Source: Cheiracanthium punctorium (lineage: Eukaryota; Arthropoda; Arachnida; Araneae; Cheiracanthiidae). Taken from it: a stretch of DNA of 64,000 bases. Below the pieces are notes generated by a model. The model ran no database searches. It worked only from the letters and a program-made list of their open reading frames with translations, and was not told the DNA's origin. Made by a program: the position numbers and the translations under genes. Location of the stretch: positions 1 to 64,000 of the forward strand of contig JAWZYV010012397.1 of the NCBI GenBank assembly GCA_038373885.1, in the 5' to 3' direction. Of this stretch, positions 34,456 through 46,073 are shown in pieces. How positions within the stretch are numbered: the stretch's first letter is position 1; the number at the start of each line of letters is the position of its first letter.

Positions 34456-34989
34456 TTATTGTAAAATAACAGTTTTTTGATTTAATGTCTTAAAAATAAC
34501 CATATAGCTAAAATGTTGTAAACTTAATACGACTCAAAGGGATATTATCTAGCTAAAACCTTTTTCTTTAATTTTATTAACATAATTTAGTGTGTGTATA
34601 TTTTAGAACCATAAAATTCGCATTTACCTTATAAAAAAGAACGTTGAGCTACTTTAATATTTAACTTATTATTGTCAGACAATAAAAAGGTTTTAAATTA
34701 TTCACTATCAAGTGAAAGAAATTTGTTTTTATTGTGTTTCTCATTAACTGACTCACTGTACCCCATTTGTTTACCCAGTGTGCCCCTTTATGAGGTACAG
34801 TGGGTCATCAAGAAGTACTTAAGAAAAATGGTTTCTTGTAAAAGTACTTTTCTTAGAATTGAACTAAAATTAATTAAGGTAGCCAATATATAAGAAAAAC
34901 ATAAACTGTTTTGTTATCTGATTTAAAGTATTTTTAGAATTATATTTAAAAATCTAAAAATTGATTCACTGTACCCCGGTCTCCCCTAC

Positions 34990-37900
34990 ATGTTCGTTTA
35001 AACCGAAAAATTAAAACAAAACAAATAGGGGCTCAGTTGGATATGTTTATGCCCAAAAGTTGAAAACATGCAGCATTTTCAGTGATGTGTTATATATTCT
35101 TATGTTTAAAACTTTGATAGAGAATGGTTAAGTAACTAAAGAGTATTTTTGTTACCATTGTACATTATTTAGTGATAAAATAAGTCCATTCTGTTAAAAT
35201 AAGTGCTTCACAGAGACCAGTGATGCAGAATTTGTGTAAACATTCACTGAAAGGTTATTTTCAGAAAAATAGAAGGAAATCGAGAAGGAATAGTGGAAGT
35301 GAAGTGAGTGTTCAACTTTTCCACTTTTACGTAATGGGATAAAGTATTAAAAAGAAGCACTTATATAATTTACAATGGACTATTTTAAAAAAGTAAGGCA
35401 GTTGGTTGTTTTGAAATGCAAAATTACTGCATCTACTAGTAAAAGTACTACAAATATTGCGGAACAAAAAATCTTTTCAAAGCACATGAATTAAATCAAT
35501 TTTAAAGGTAAAATTGCGTATAGCTGCTAATGTGAAGTATTCACATTTAAAAGTATCTAACCATCCGTCTTTTAGTGATGCGATCTTTAAAGTAAAAAAA
35601 ATTCTTTAAAATATATTTCAAATGCAAAATCTAACAAAAATAATACATTTGAAGAATTATTATATTTCTGTAAATATGATCGGTGTGGCATAGTTCAATC
35701 CTACGAAAATAATTATCTCATCCTTCCTATAATATTAAAAAAATAATAAATACTAGGCGTGTATGAGTTAGGTGAAATAGTTCTCAGATAGCTCGTTTTG
35801 GTATAAACTGGATGATCAGTAAAACATAGGGTAAATTAATCTATTTATGTTAGTTTGCACCATTCAGAAAAAAAAACTGAAAATCTTTCACCACCACCAA
35901 CAAATACCCACCCAACTTCAACAACGACATGTACATACAAACTTTCAAAAACGTGATTTTGTGTGAAATTCAGTCGGAGATAGACTTTAAAATGGTAGTG
36001 GTCAAGAAATTGTTAAGTTGTTTGTTATCCGCAATTACGAAAAAATGATCGAGCTTTATCATTTTTGTTTCTAAAACGTTTAAGGAATTCTCCGACAGCA
36101 CTCTTAACGAAAAAATCCAAAATAAAATCTCAGGCGCTTAAAAAAGACAAATTCGGTGTATTCCACGTTTTGCAAATATTTAAACTCATTTTTACTTAAA
36201 CGCATTCACTTGTTGAAAGGGTGGAGGTTTGTCTTTCAACTGGAATCGTTATCTTCTGAAATAAAACATTCTTTTTAGATAGTTTCGGCTGAAATTTCAA
36301 GAAAATGTGATTTATTGTTGCATTTTTCGTAAAGAAGCTTATGAAAAGGCTAAGTATAGCTGTCAGCAGGAACTGATCGTTTAAAAAAAGTTTTTTAAAA
36401 TACTTTTTCCAGCTTCATACCCCGATTTAACAATATCTGGTCTACTCTAAGCACTGACCTTTGAAGCAATGGTATTTTTTATCATAAAATTTCAGAGAAT
36501 TGTGTAATTGGAAGAGAAAATATTTGAAAATGACTTCTAAGAATATCAGACATTTTTCGGATTCCTTTACTTTGGAATTCTCCGAGAAAAGCAGATTGAT
36601 TTTTACTTTTTAACTCCTGTTTTGAAAAAGTAATTGAAAAATCAGATATCATTACTCCTCATAAATATATATTTCATTAAAAATTGTCAGTTTAATTTAA
36701 ATAAGTTTTCTAAAGTGCATTAACACAGTAAATTTAAGTGTAGTTTTTCTTAATAAGTAAAACAGATGTAAATTTAGTAATTAATGTATTGAAAACACGA
36801 GAATAATTTAATACCTGCAAATAAAAAAAAATATAATCAACAAAATATTTATCTGAATGAACTTGCATAATATGATGATTTTATGTTCCATGACAAAATA
36901 CAGCGCCGGCAGTGAATCCATAGAACTGTAAAATTTTATAAAACCGGAAAAATAACCGAATTATAAACTTTTTCTCATCACAAGGGCACAGCAAAGTTTA
37001 TGAAAACAGGCGAGGTGGGGGGGTGTTATCCGACAGATAGTACTGACTTACACAGTTTTTTTATTTTGGATATTTTTCAGGTTTTTATAAACTTTTAATT
37101 TCTACGGAATCGGAATTTTTCCTCATCCTATCATTAATCGTATAAGTAAAAGAGCATAAATGAATCTGGAGCAATTTAATAATTTAATTGTCCAGCCTAT
37201 TTTTTAAACTCAAGTAACATTCATTTTAAACTTTTTAACGTGATTTTTAAAGTTAAATTTTTTGTACAGCTCAATTATTAGATCATGTATTGTCGAAATT
37301 CTTTCATCAAGCACACACTGTTCATTACATGTGGATGCTGCAGTAATAAAGGTAGTAATTAATTATCAAGCCTTAAAGTTTGCAATATGTTTATTATAAA
37401 AGCTGCAGTTTATTCAGTTAATTGTGTATGCTATAAAGTAAACACCACTATATATATTTGATATTATCTCAACTTTTTTCAAATATTACATTGACACGCT
37501 GTTATCTCAATGCTCAGTTTAAATTGCTAAAACATTACATGTATGAGACGTTGGAAGGAGTGTAAGTAATACCATTAAAACATTTTGGTAAAAAGTCCAG
37601 TTTTTATTAATGGTAGTAACAATTTAAAACAAAACAACTGTATTCTATTTAACATCTTGGAAAATCTGAAAAAGTAAAAAGCTACATTTTAATGCATCAA
37701 ATTAAATTTAATAAACGCTATTAAATAATGTCAACATGAAACTTTCACAATAATTGTTATTAATGATTTGAGTAACAACACAGGACAAACACTAATATGT
37801 TTTTAAAATATTGCTGCGAATTCGCATCATAAGTTAAGAGAATAAATTCAGCTAATCAGTCAGACTTATAAGAGATAAACTCCGTGAGCTGAAACTGCAA

Positions 37901-40900
37901 AAGTAAAATTCAGCTTCAGTAAATTTTTGACTGAAATTACGAAAATAGTCTAGGAATAAAAGCCGTCTTTCTCAAAACGTTTAGCTATCAGACCTCCGTT
38001 TGAGCAACTGGCTGTTTTGGCAATTGACAAAGTAGGTATAACGTAAATCACATTTAAGTCTTTCAACGGGGACAAATGGAAATATAAGGAACGAGTCATT
38101 GGAGGCCGGATACAATTCATACGTGTTAAATAAAACTCTCCATATCCCAGACATTACTTTTATATCCGATATTTATATTTTTATTTCCATGAGGCTTATA
38201 ACAGGGCGCATGGGAACACTGAGAAATGATGATTTTTTGAAAGCCGTTGTACGTTTGAGTCAATAGAATAGAATCCGCGAAATAAATGCTTCTATTCAGC
38301 GTGAATTCCAACTGGATTGCGTTGTTCCCTTCCAAGAAATTCAGAATCTTTTTTCTCCCTAGAAATATTCTGAACAAAATTGTTAAAACCGGACTCATAA
38401 ATTTGAAAGCCGTAAAATCTTTAAGCGGGTGTACCTAAAGGAACAGTTGAAAAGAGGCCAAACTCCACCGCCTGAAATCCAATGATATATATGACCCGAA
38501 TCAGCTAATATATTTCTGACTGTTTACATTATGGAAGATATTTGAATTTTATTGAAACGTTTCGCCAAAAATTTTTTTAATGGAAAGTCGATTCTGGGAT
38601 TTTTGGGTATGTTGTTGAATAGTTTTTTAGTTTATTCAAGCGCTTTTTACCTTTCTTCAGATTTTTTTTTTTTTTTTTTTTGGTCCTCCCAGGGTGATAT
38701 CACAAGTATAGGCGTTGAAGGAAAAATTAAATTGTGCTTCTTACTGGAAATTGGTTGTTATAAATTATAATCTAATGGAAAAAATAACCTGAGCCTAAGT
38801 ATTAAATGAATATCAGATATTATATGTTTCTCAAGTTTTTACTTGTGAAATCTATGCATTTTAGGTCCATGTAAGTTTAAAGCGCACACTTGCGGATTAA
38901 ATCAAACGTAAAATATAACAGCTGTTCTCTTAAAGAAGGAATTTTTTGCATTTTTCTGGAAAAAGCCTATTAAATATTAAGTAGCAGTAGTTTTAATTAT
39001 ACGTTTGTAAGTTCTTTTAAATAAAATCATGTTAAGTAACAGTTTGAGATATTTTGGTGTTTCATTTCGTTTCCTCGTGTTACCAAATTGTCTCTAATGA
39101 ATGTTTTGCGTTGTGTTTACTGCAAATATTCTATTCAGTTGAACTAGAAAATAATAATTAAATAAATTTTATGTTACAAAAAAATTAATTTTAAAACATT
39201 TTCTTTTTAACTGGCATTCTACAAAAGTATACACTGTTTTTTATACTACTACTGAGAATTTGAAGAAGAATACTGATTTGTATGTATATATTTTAGATTT
39301 TTCAGTTTATCATAACTTTTGAAAGCGTTGTTTCAAGAGAAAATTCTACTGTCTCTAAAATCTATTGCGCTCTGTTAAATTTACGAATAAATTCTAGAAA
39401 CATTTTAAAAATATATAATGAAGATTGCAATGATATTTCTAAAGATACTAATTTTCAAATCCTTTCTCAAGTTGGAGCTGTATCATAAGGACAGAATCAG
39501 TTCCTATAACTATCGACTTTCCATGTCAATCATCAGACAGCTGGACATACGGACCCTCACATTTTGACGTGTAATTTACGCTGATGTATTCATAAGATAT
39601 TTAGGAACTGTCGATCAAATTGGAAATTCCTCTGTCGCCGATCTTCTTTCTGAACTTAGATGCCACCGAAATTTTATAAATATAAAAATTCTTAAATTTA
39701 CTACTCATTTCTGAAGAGTATGATATTATACGCATTAAGATTTTATTTGCAGAGTGCATAACAATAATCGGTTAATAAGGAGAGCTTCTTAAATTAAAAA
39801 AGAAATATTTTTTCATGAAAACAAAGCTGTCTATAGTGAAGCAATCAGACAATAAATCATATTTTCATCTCGATAAGTTAGACGTAAAAGCATGCTAAAG
39901 GCATAAACTGCCCATTATTTACTTTTCAATTCTAATCAGCACAATTAATTGATAATAAACATAGTCGACATTAAATTACGATATAAAAAGAAACCATATA
40001 AAATAAAATAGACTTTTGGAGGAGCGATGATTTTAAAATCATATAAAATAGAACGATAATATGGAAAGAAAAATAAATTTCAGACTGATATAGTCTGAAA
40101 CACAAAAGAGCCGCGCAGTACCAAATATATTTTGTGAGCTCGAAATAACACCTTCTAATACTGAACTCAACCGCTGTAAAGTCTTAATTTTATGTAAAAA
40201 AAACTACAGTGCAACTGATTCTTCAGTTCAAGTGTTATCAAGACGACATTTAAGCTGTTGATGTACAAGGAAGTGCTTTTTCTTTACATGTACTAATTAA
40301 ATATTTAAAATATTGAGACATTAATAAAACACTTATTTCAGTTCATAGATTTCCATGAAATTAGTCTGCAATAATTCATTGTGTGTTATGTTTCAGATTA
40401 AAATATATTTTATCTTAATTGAAAGGAAAACATTTTTCCGTATTTCCAAAAGTAATAAAATGCGGAAAATGTTTGCAACTATCGTTTAAAAGTACACGTG
40501 TAAAGAAAGTTTCAATACAGAGTAATTAATTGATGTTAAATCTAGTTAAAGATACATATTGCCGTAATTTAGAGTTGAAAAACTACATGATAAATCCGGC
40601 AACCGTGTTTTCGAACCAGAAAATCAAGGATAGTCTTACTGAATCCTTTACCTTCCGCCGTCCTCTGATTGAAAATAAAATTAAACTGTTAATACTGTTA
40701 AATAAATCAAAATAATGCGAGACACTATGATGGTTTCTATGCCATTTCGGCAGTCATAGGTATGACGCATAATTATTGTACATCTTGTCAACAGCAATAC
40801 TTATAATTACTGATAGCAAGAATTCACAGTCAATCAGATAAAACAATATCTATATATTGGAAAAGATAAGTAAACATTCTCTTGTGTTTTCTCTAAATGT

Positions 40901-41850
40901 ACCTATAAAATATTATTTTTTGACATTCATGTACTAAGGAATCAAATATGATCTGTGAATATTATGAAACAGCAACATAGCATCATGTCCTAATTTAATG
41001 TTTCGACTCATGATGGTTTTGAATCCAAGATATTCATTTTTGCTGTCTATAAATATTTATATGGAATATTTTAAAAATTTGTGTGCTCCTTCAAGCTGGA
41101 AGGGAACATTTTTCGCTGGGGAAAGCACAAAATACCCACATAATCATCGATATTACCTTGTCACAATCTCCTGGTTCAATCTAAATCACTCACGTGGTAT
41201 AACGTGACATAATTCAAAAGAAAACATTCTATGCGAGCAAAAGTTCTATTTAGACAGTGATGGATAGAATATACAGATGTTACAAGCAAAGTCTTGTTTA
41301 TTTTTTTATACATTTTTTTGTTCGAGGAGCAAGATGGTACTTTTTACATTTTCTCTTGACTTCATTTTAAGGCGCCGATACAATACTATTTCTTGAAAGC
41401 ATTTTAGAAGGACTTTGTGAGATTTTTTTAGTTTCTTTATACATCTTTGATGCCTTATCGTCCGCTTTTTTCTTTGGGAAGTAGAGGAATGGATATGTTT
41501 GCTGAACCATACACGAGTTTAACATCATTTTCTCTTTTTCTTCAAGTTTTTCTTTCCTTTTTTTTCCCTAAACGGCCTTTACCTCACAGAAATCGAGACC
41601 CGTTTCTATTTTGCTTTGTTTTGTTATCTGGGGGTTGGGAAAGGTGAGTTTGTAAAATAAATTTGGGGTTAGTTCATATTTTGAAAGATTAAATAAATGG
41701 AGTCTGTAATATGACACGGTATTTATGCATACGCCAAGAGAGTAAACATGTGAAAATGTGCTCGAGTAAATAACAGCAATGAAAAAAAGTAGGTTTTTTT
41801 TTTTTGTAATTAAAGAATGTAATGATCACTTGATATTATGTTGAGGGGAG
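34990..41850. other. Long AT-rich region, no gene recognised
   Basis: I found only homopolymers (T run at 38661-38680), a G run near 37017-37023 and a C/A-rich patch near 35890-35930. The ORF at 38126-38398 (minus, 90 codons) and others are unrecognised and weak. No element ends were identified. Confidence 0.5.
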
Positions 41851-41853
41851 ATA

Positions 41854-41899
41854 AATGAAACATTGTAAAATAGCATAGGCTATTTTACAATGTTTCATT
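41854..41899. repeat. Near-perfect palindrome, 21 bp arms, 4 bp loop
   Basis: Arms 41854-41874 and 41879-41899 are exact reverse complements around atag. The right arm is the last part of the mariner coding fragment (ANETL codons and stop), so the left arm is an inverted copy of transposase sequence. Confidence 0.95.
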
Positions 41900-42253
41900 G
41901 GCTAGCTCTGGAGTGGATGAATACTGATCTTCTTCCACAAGTACTCGCAGGCGGACTTCATCAACATCAGTAGGCCAAACAGAGCGGCCTGCTTCTTGAA
42001 TGTCATAGTCCTTGTTTCTGAACTTTCGATACCAAACCTTCACAGTGTCATAAGATAAAACAGTAGTACCTAAAGCTGTACACATTATTTGTTGGCATTC
42101 TGTAGCTGACGTTTTGCAACAAAACTGGAAGTAAATAATGGTTCCAATCTGGTAGCGTGATAGTTCCATTTCAGACACCTTGTGCTTAGTGATCACAATT
42201 TTTTTTTTTACAGATTTCACAACACACTTATAAAATAAGCCTCTTTTTTTCAA
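41885..42253 (-). pseudogene. mariner transposase, N-terminal fragment
   Basis: The frame encodes the DNA-binding half of a mariner transposase. From Met at 42169 (ELSRYQIGTIIYFQFCCKTS) it carries ATECQQIMCTALGT, SYDTVKVWYRKFRNKDYDI and an EAGRSVWPTDVDEVRLRVLVEE segment. These are the two helix-turn-helix modules and the linker typical of mariners that begin near this Met. The 28 codons before that Met in the open frame have no family similarity. Only about 95 residues remain. The frame stops at 41885-41887, inside a 21 bp-arm palindrome, and the DDD catalytic domain is absent. No terminal repeats were identified. Confidence 0.85.
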
Positions 42254-42726
42254 ATGCCAAAATGAAAACGCGAACTCTTTGCCCTGACGATATTTGCTGT
42301 GGTGGGAAACTTTCGTTACAGTCTAGTATTAGGTTAATTATGGTTATTATGTTCAGATGTTATCATTACTTTTAAATGTTCTTCTTTAAATTTAAAACAA
42401 TATTTCCACAACAACCAATGTTAAATACAAATTTATAGAATTGGCATATGGCATTAATCTATCCTTGGTGAGACCCTATTCTCACAGCAACAGTATTAAC
42501 TGGTATATTATGGCAATGCGTTGGAACTTAATATTTACTTACACTATGCGTATTAATAGCTGATGATATGGTGTACTTGACTATTTTTATCTTAATGTTT
42601 TTGCACTCTTCCGATATCGTAGCAGTTTCTTTTTCTTTGTACAGACTTTAATTTAGATTATCTTTTAAAACACTGTATAATGTTTGGTAATAATAATTTA
42701 ACAACTGACAGTAGAGATTATTATTA

Positions 42727-42772
42727 TTATAATATTTTAGGGACTGGTATATTATAATATTTTAGGGACTGG
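42727..42772. repeat. Tandem duplication of a ~24 bp unit
   Basis: The unit attataatattttagggact plus ggtat occurs twice head to tail, next to a TTA-rich microsatellite (42720-42730). It is probably a replication-slippage product. Confidence 0.85.
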
Positions 42773-43688
42773 TAAGAATATATCTCCTACTCTGTATTTA
42801 GACAATTTAAGGGTTAATAAAGGATCATCCCACAATACTGTGGTACTTGATTGCCTGTTTGTGCAATTTACAATTTTTCATAGTAATTATTGATAAATAT
42901 TTCATGAATATTTTGATTGTATTTTTTTAGTTTCTAATTTATATTACACATATTACGCGATGTTTTTTTAATGAAAATTAGTCTTATTATTAAATTATTA
43001 AACTTATTAAAAGTTTAACTTAGGTTATATGAAAAACACATACTGAGTTCGCCACATCAAAATTTTTTAAACACCGAACAAAAAAATTTCTGTGAAATAC
43101 GACAGTCTTTTCGAGACAATTGCCCCTCAATCGATCGTAACCATATCCTTTCAAATCCTGCATGTATTGTTAATTTCATTGCGTAAGAGAAAAAAAAATC
43201 TGTGCAAATAACACAATTCACTCAGATCGCTTCAGGACAAATCTTTCCCCCTAATGACCACTGAAAATAACCGGATTTCCACACTTATTTTTTGTCAATT
43301 GGTATTTCGATCGAATTTTTCCGAAAAAGAAGTTTTATTCATTCCTTCTTGTATATTTTTCATCTCTATTCTGTAAGTGACTATCATGTATATAAAAACA
43401 ATTTTGAGATCTTGTCTTATGCAATTAATAAACGATGACGTATAAATGAAACTCTTTTAAAAGCCTTCTTTTAAATATCCATCGTTACCCTATAGCCCCT
43501 ATCAAAAAGTAATTTTCATGAAGCTGTATGCAAATGAAAAAGAAAATATATGTAAGGACAGTAAAAAGATAAGCGTGAAGAAATTTCATTAAAAGATGCC
43601 AAAGTTGACGATCGAGAAACATTTTCAGCAGTGTTTTTAATATATTCTGGCATGTGTCAAGCGTATGCTTCCGACTCGATAGATAGGT

Positions 43689-43922
43689 TTAAACCACTTT
43701 TGGATATGTGCTATAGTCGCTGAACTGTATCTGATCTAAGCGCTTTGCATTTAAGTCATCTTCGTCAAGCGTTTCACCTTCAAATTGCACGAAAGCACCG
43801 GCGTCAAAATCTTGCATTTGGAAGCTAAATGCTTTGACAACACTTTTTAAAATATATCCGTAAACTAAAAGAAGAAGGACTGGCAGAAAAAGTTGCGAAA
43901 CTCTAATAGTGCTATTCATCAA
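43689..43922 (-). CDS. Small ORF with N-terminal hydrophobic segment; candidate host gene or exon
   Basis: The frame encodes 77 residues and I do not recognise it. Residues 9-27 (SQLFLPVLLLLVYGYILKSV) form a strong hydrophobic segment after a short polar N-terminus, fitting a signal peptide or membrane anchor. The remainder is soluble and acidic (QMQDFDAGAFVQFEGE, TLDEDDLNAK), with one dibasic Lys60-Arg61 followed by a 16-residue tail ending YPKVV. Composition is balanced and unlike translated AT-rich noise. ATGATG at the start is preceded by an in-frame TGA eight codons upstream. A short overlapping upstream ORF (MAFDDE) exists, and gattcgagcag could act as a splice acceptor just before it. 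It could be a small secreted or membrane protein, a terminal exon, or chance. Confidence 0.4.
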   Translation of the reverse strand: MMNSTIRVSQLFLPVLLLLVYGYILKSVVKAFSFQMQDFDAGAFVQFEGETLDEDDLNAKRLDQIQFSDYSTYPKVV

Positions 43923-45889
43923 ACGCCATGACTGCTCGAATCAGGAAACCTGAACTCTTGGTTCAACTTTTAGAAACATCGAGGAAATCGTATTTGTCAA
44001 ATGTCATGGTAACCCTTGTATTTGGCATTGTGATTACCATTTTCATTGCTAACTTTAGAAGGAAATGGGTATGTTGAGTTAACCTGCGGGTTTAATAATT
44101 GGGTGAATATGGTCATAAATTTCTTTTGAGCTGTGATGATGCCCTTCTTCTGGGAAAACAATATATTTTTCTATAATTATGAGTTTTGGGAACTAAATGA
44201 GTTTTAAGGTTAATTTTTCAAAGGACAAAAGAATCAAAAGTAGAAGCAAAAAAATTAAATGATGTAGATAAGAACTTTGCTTTTGCATATTTTTGTGAAT
44301 GCAATACAGAGTTCAAATCTCTTACCCAACCGTTGTTAATGTTTCACAATGCAGAATGGTAATTCATACTGTATCAACAAACAAAAACCCCCCAAAAATG
44401 CACCTGCTTACCTAATTTGACTGATCTTTATTTTCCACATCATCTTTTTCTTTACGTGGATGACATTTTTAACTTTTATTTAAATTTCATCGGATCATAA
44501 CTTTAAAAACTAATTTCACGCAAAGACCATCAACTAATAATAAACAAAATACTTATAATTCTAAAATTCATGCGATAACCTTCGGCATAGAAACTATAAA
44601 AAATATATCAAAGTGACGATTAAAACATACATCTGAAACTGTCTGCATCAGAAATAAACACATTCTACAAATTTATTGCCATGAAAAGTGAAAACAACTA
44701 AAATTTTCTTCTAAACTGAACAATAGTGAAGTAAAGTCCCTTAATTTGTATGCTTTGAAACACCAGCGCAGAAATAAAATTTTATTGCATATAAAAACAG
44801 AAAAAAATACCATTCCAAGGAAGTTGAAGACATTTAAGTGCTCTTTTTAATACAAGTTATTTGTCACCTTCCTGTTATGTACTTTTGAATGATATTAAAA
44901 GTGGCTTGACGTCATATTCATTTACCATTTGTCTGAGATTCTCAAATATTTACATACGCCTTTTTAAGTTAATGACAGCCATGTGTATAGAAAGGGAGGG
45001 TTTATTTAAAAAGTAGGAATATAAGGTTATAAGGTTTATTAGTTATAGTTTTCATTTTTAAAGCAGTCATCTCTCGTTATGAAACAGGTTTCCATGTTTA
45101 GTTGACAGAAGCGTTATGAGCATTTGCAAAATCAGATTTAATGACATGCAATAATCTTGAAAAAAGCGTTTAGATTATTATGTGCCAATATTATTTGCAC
45201 CACTATCTACATTTGGCAACCGATATATATTTACATTTTTTACTGATCATATATTTACTTTCTGACAAATAACTTTAATTTTCTCCTGATGATGTTAATG
45301 TGAAAGGATTTTGTAAAAAAGTAAACCAGTAATTCGTTTGATGAACAATTTACCAAAAATTGTTTTATTGGTAAAATCGGAGAAGGAGACTTAGGAGGCC
45401 TAAGCGTCATATATCTCATAAATGTATGCATAGAGGTGGAATTATAACTAATTTTCAAAGAGGGAAAAGAGAATTGGATTTCGCAATTTAAAATGTGCAT
45501 TAGGAATACATACATTTAAAAATACATACATTTCAATAATATCAAATGATTCAAACCTATCTGATGGACTCCATTATCAGATCATGATATAATTCGATTC
45601 ACTGACAAAAAGCATCAAAACGTGTGAATTATGTTAATTTTATCATCTTAAATCCGTTTAAAACACATAGAACTAATGAAACCAAAGCCTACAGCATTTA
45701 GAATCAAATCTGAAATTTGAACCTCTTACCCAGTGGACTGAAACTAAACATGCAATGACCAGGTAGAATATAAATATAGAATATGAAAAATTACATTCAA
45801 AAATTTCAACTCTACAAAAAGGAGTGAATAATCATTTCTAAAGAATAAAATTGCCGCCACGCCTCAATGAGCAAGTATTACACCTTAGT

Positions 45890-45901
45890 AACATGAATAA
45901 C
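45890..45901 (+). repeat. Target-site duplication, left copy (aacatgaataac)
   Basis: It is an exact 12 base match to 46062-46073 and brackets the retroposon between them. Confidence 0.9.
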
Positions 45902-46061
45902 ATACCTCTGGGGGTGCCGATTTCAGGTTGTAGTTGGTCCCTCATCTGGAATCGGTTCAAAATTAGGGACCAACAAGTAGAAGTCCAACCTCCTCGGGGG
46001 CACTGGCACCCCTCTTTCCATGGATAGCGTCGTCTATCATGGACACGACAACAACAACAAC
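45902..46061 (+). mobile_element. Short retroposon with (CAA)n tail, 160 bp, complete with TSD
   Basis: The element begins atacctctgggggtgccg and ends in five caa repeats (46048-46063). It is flanked by a perfect 12 bp direct repeat (45890-45901 and 46062-46073), the mark of target-primed reverse transcription. Internally, ggggtgcc (45911) and ggcacccc (about 46006) can pair, closing most of the element into a stem. There is no coding region and no tRNA-like head, so it is either a 5'-truncated 3' end of a LINE or a SINE sharing a LINE tail. A diverged core copy lies at 28712-28770. The exact identity of the TSD suggests a fairly recent insertion. Confidence 0.82.
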
Positions 46062-46073
46062 AACATGAATAAC
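46062..46073 (+). repeat. Target-site duplication, right copy
   Basis: It is identical to 45890-45901. The first two bases overlap the (CAA)n tail by register, so the true border may shift by one or two bases. Confidence 0.88.

Larger units (their letters stand above)
32856..34986 (+). mobile_element. pogo/Tigger-type DNA transposon, internal-deletion derivative
   Basis: The ends are inverted repeats: the left is ggggagaacggggtacagtg and the reverse complement of the right is ggggagaccggggtacagtg. TA flanks each side (32854-32855 and 34987-34988), the Tc1/mariner/pogo target. The interior has two readable C-terminal transposase pieces but no DNA-binding or DDE domain. The motif ggggtacagtgggtca or its reverse complement occurs five times, near both ends and inside the left half. 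AT-rich filler with little coding signal occupies 32880-33400. The class is inferred from the TA target, the end sequence and the ILTDTP motif. Confidence 0.8.
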
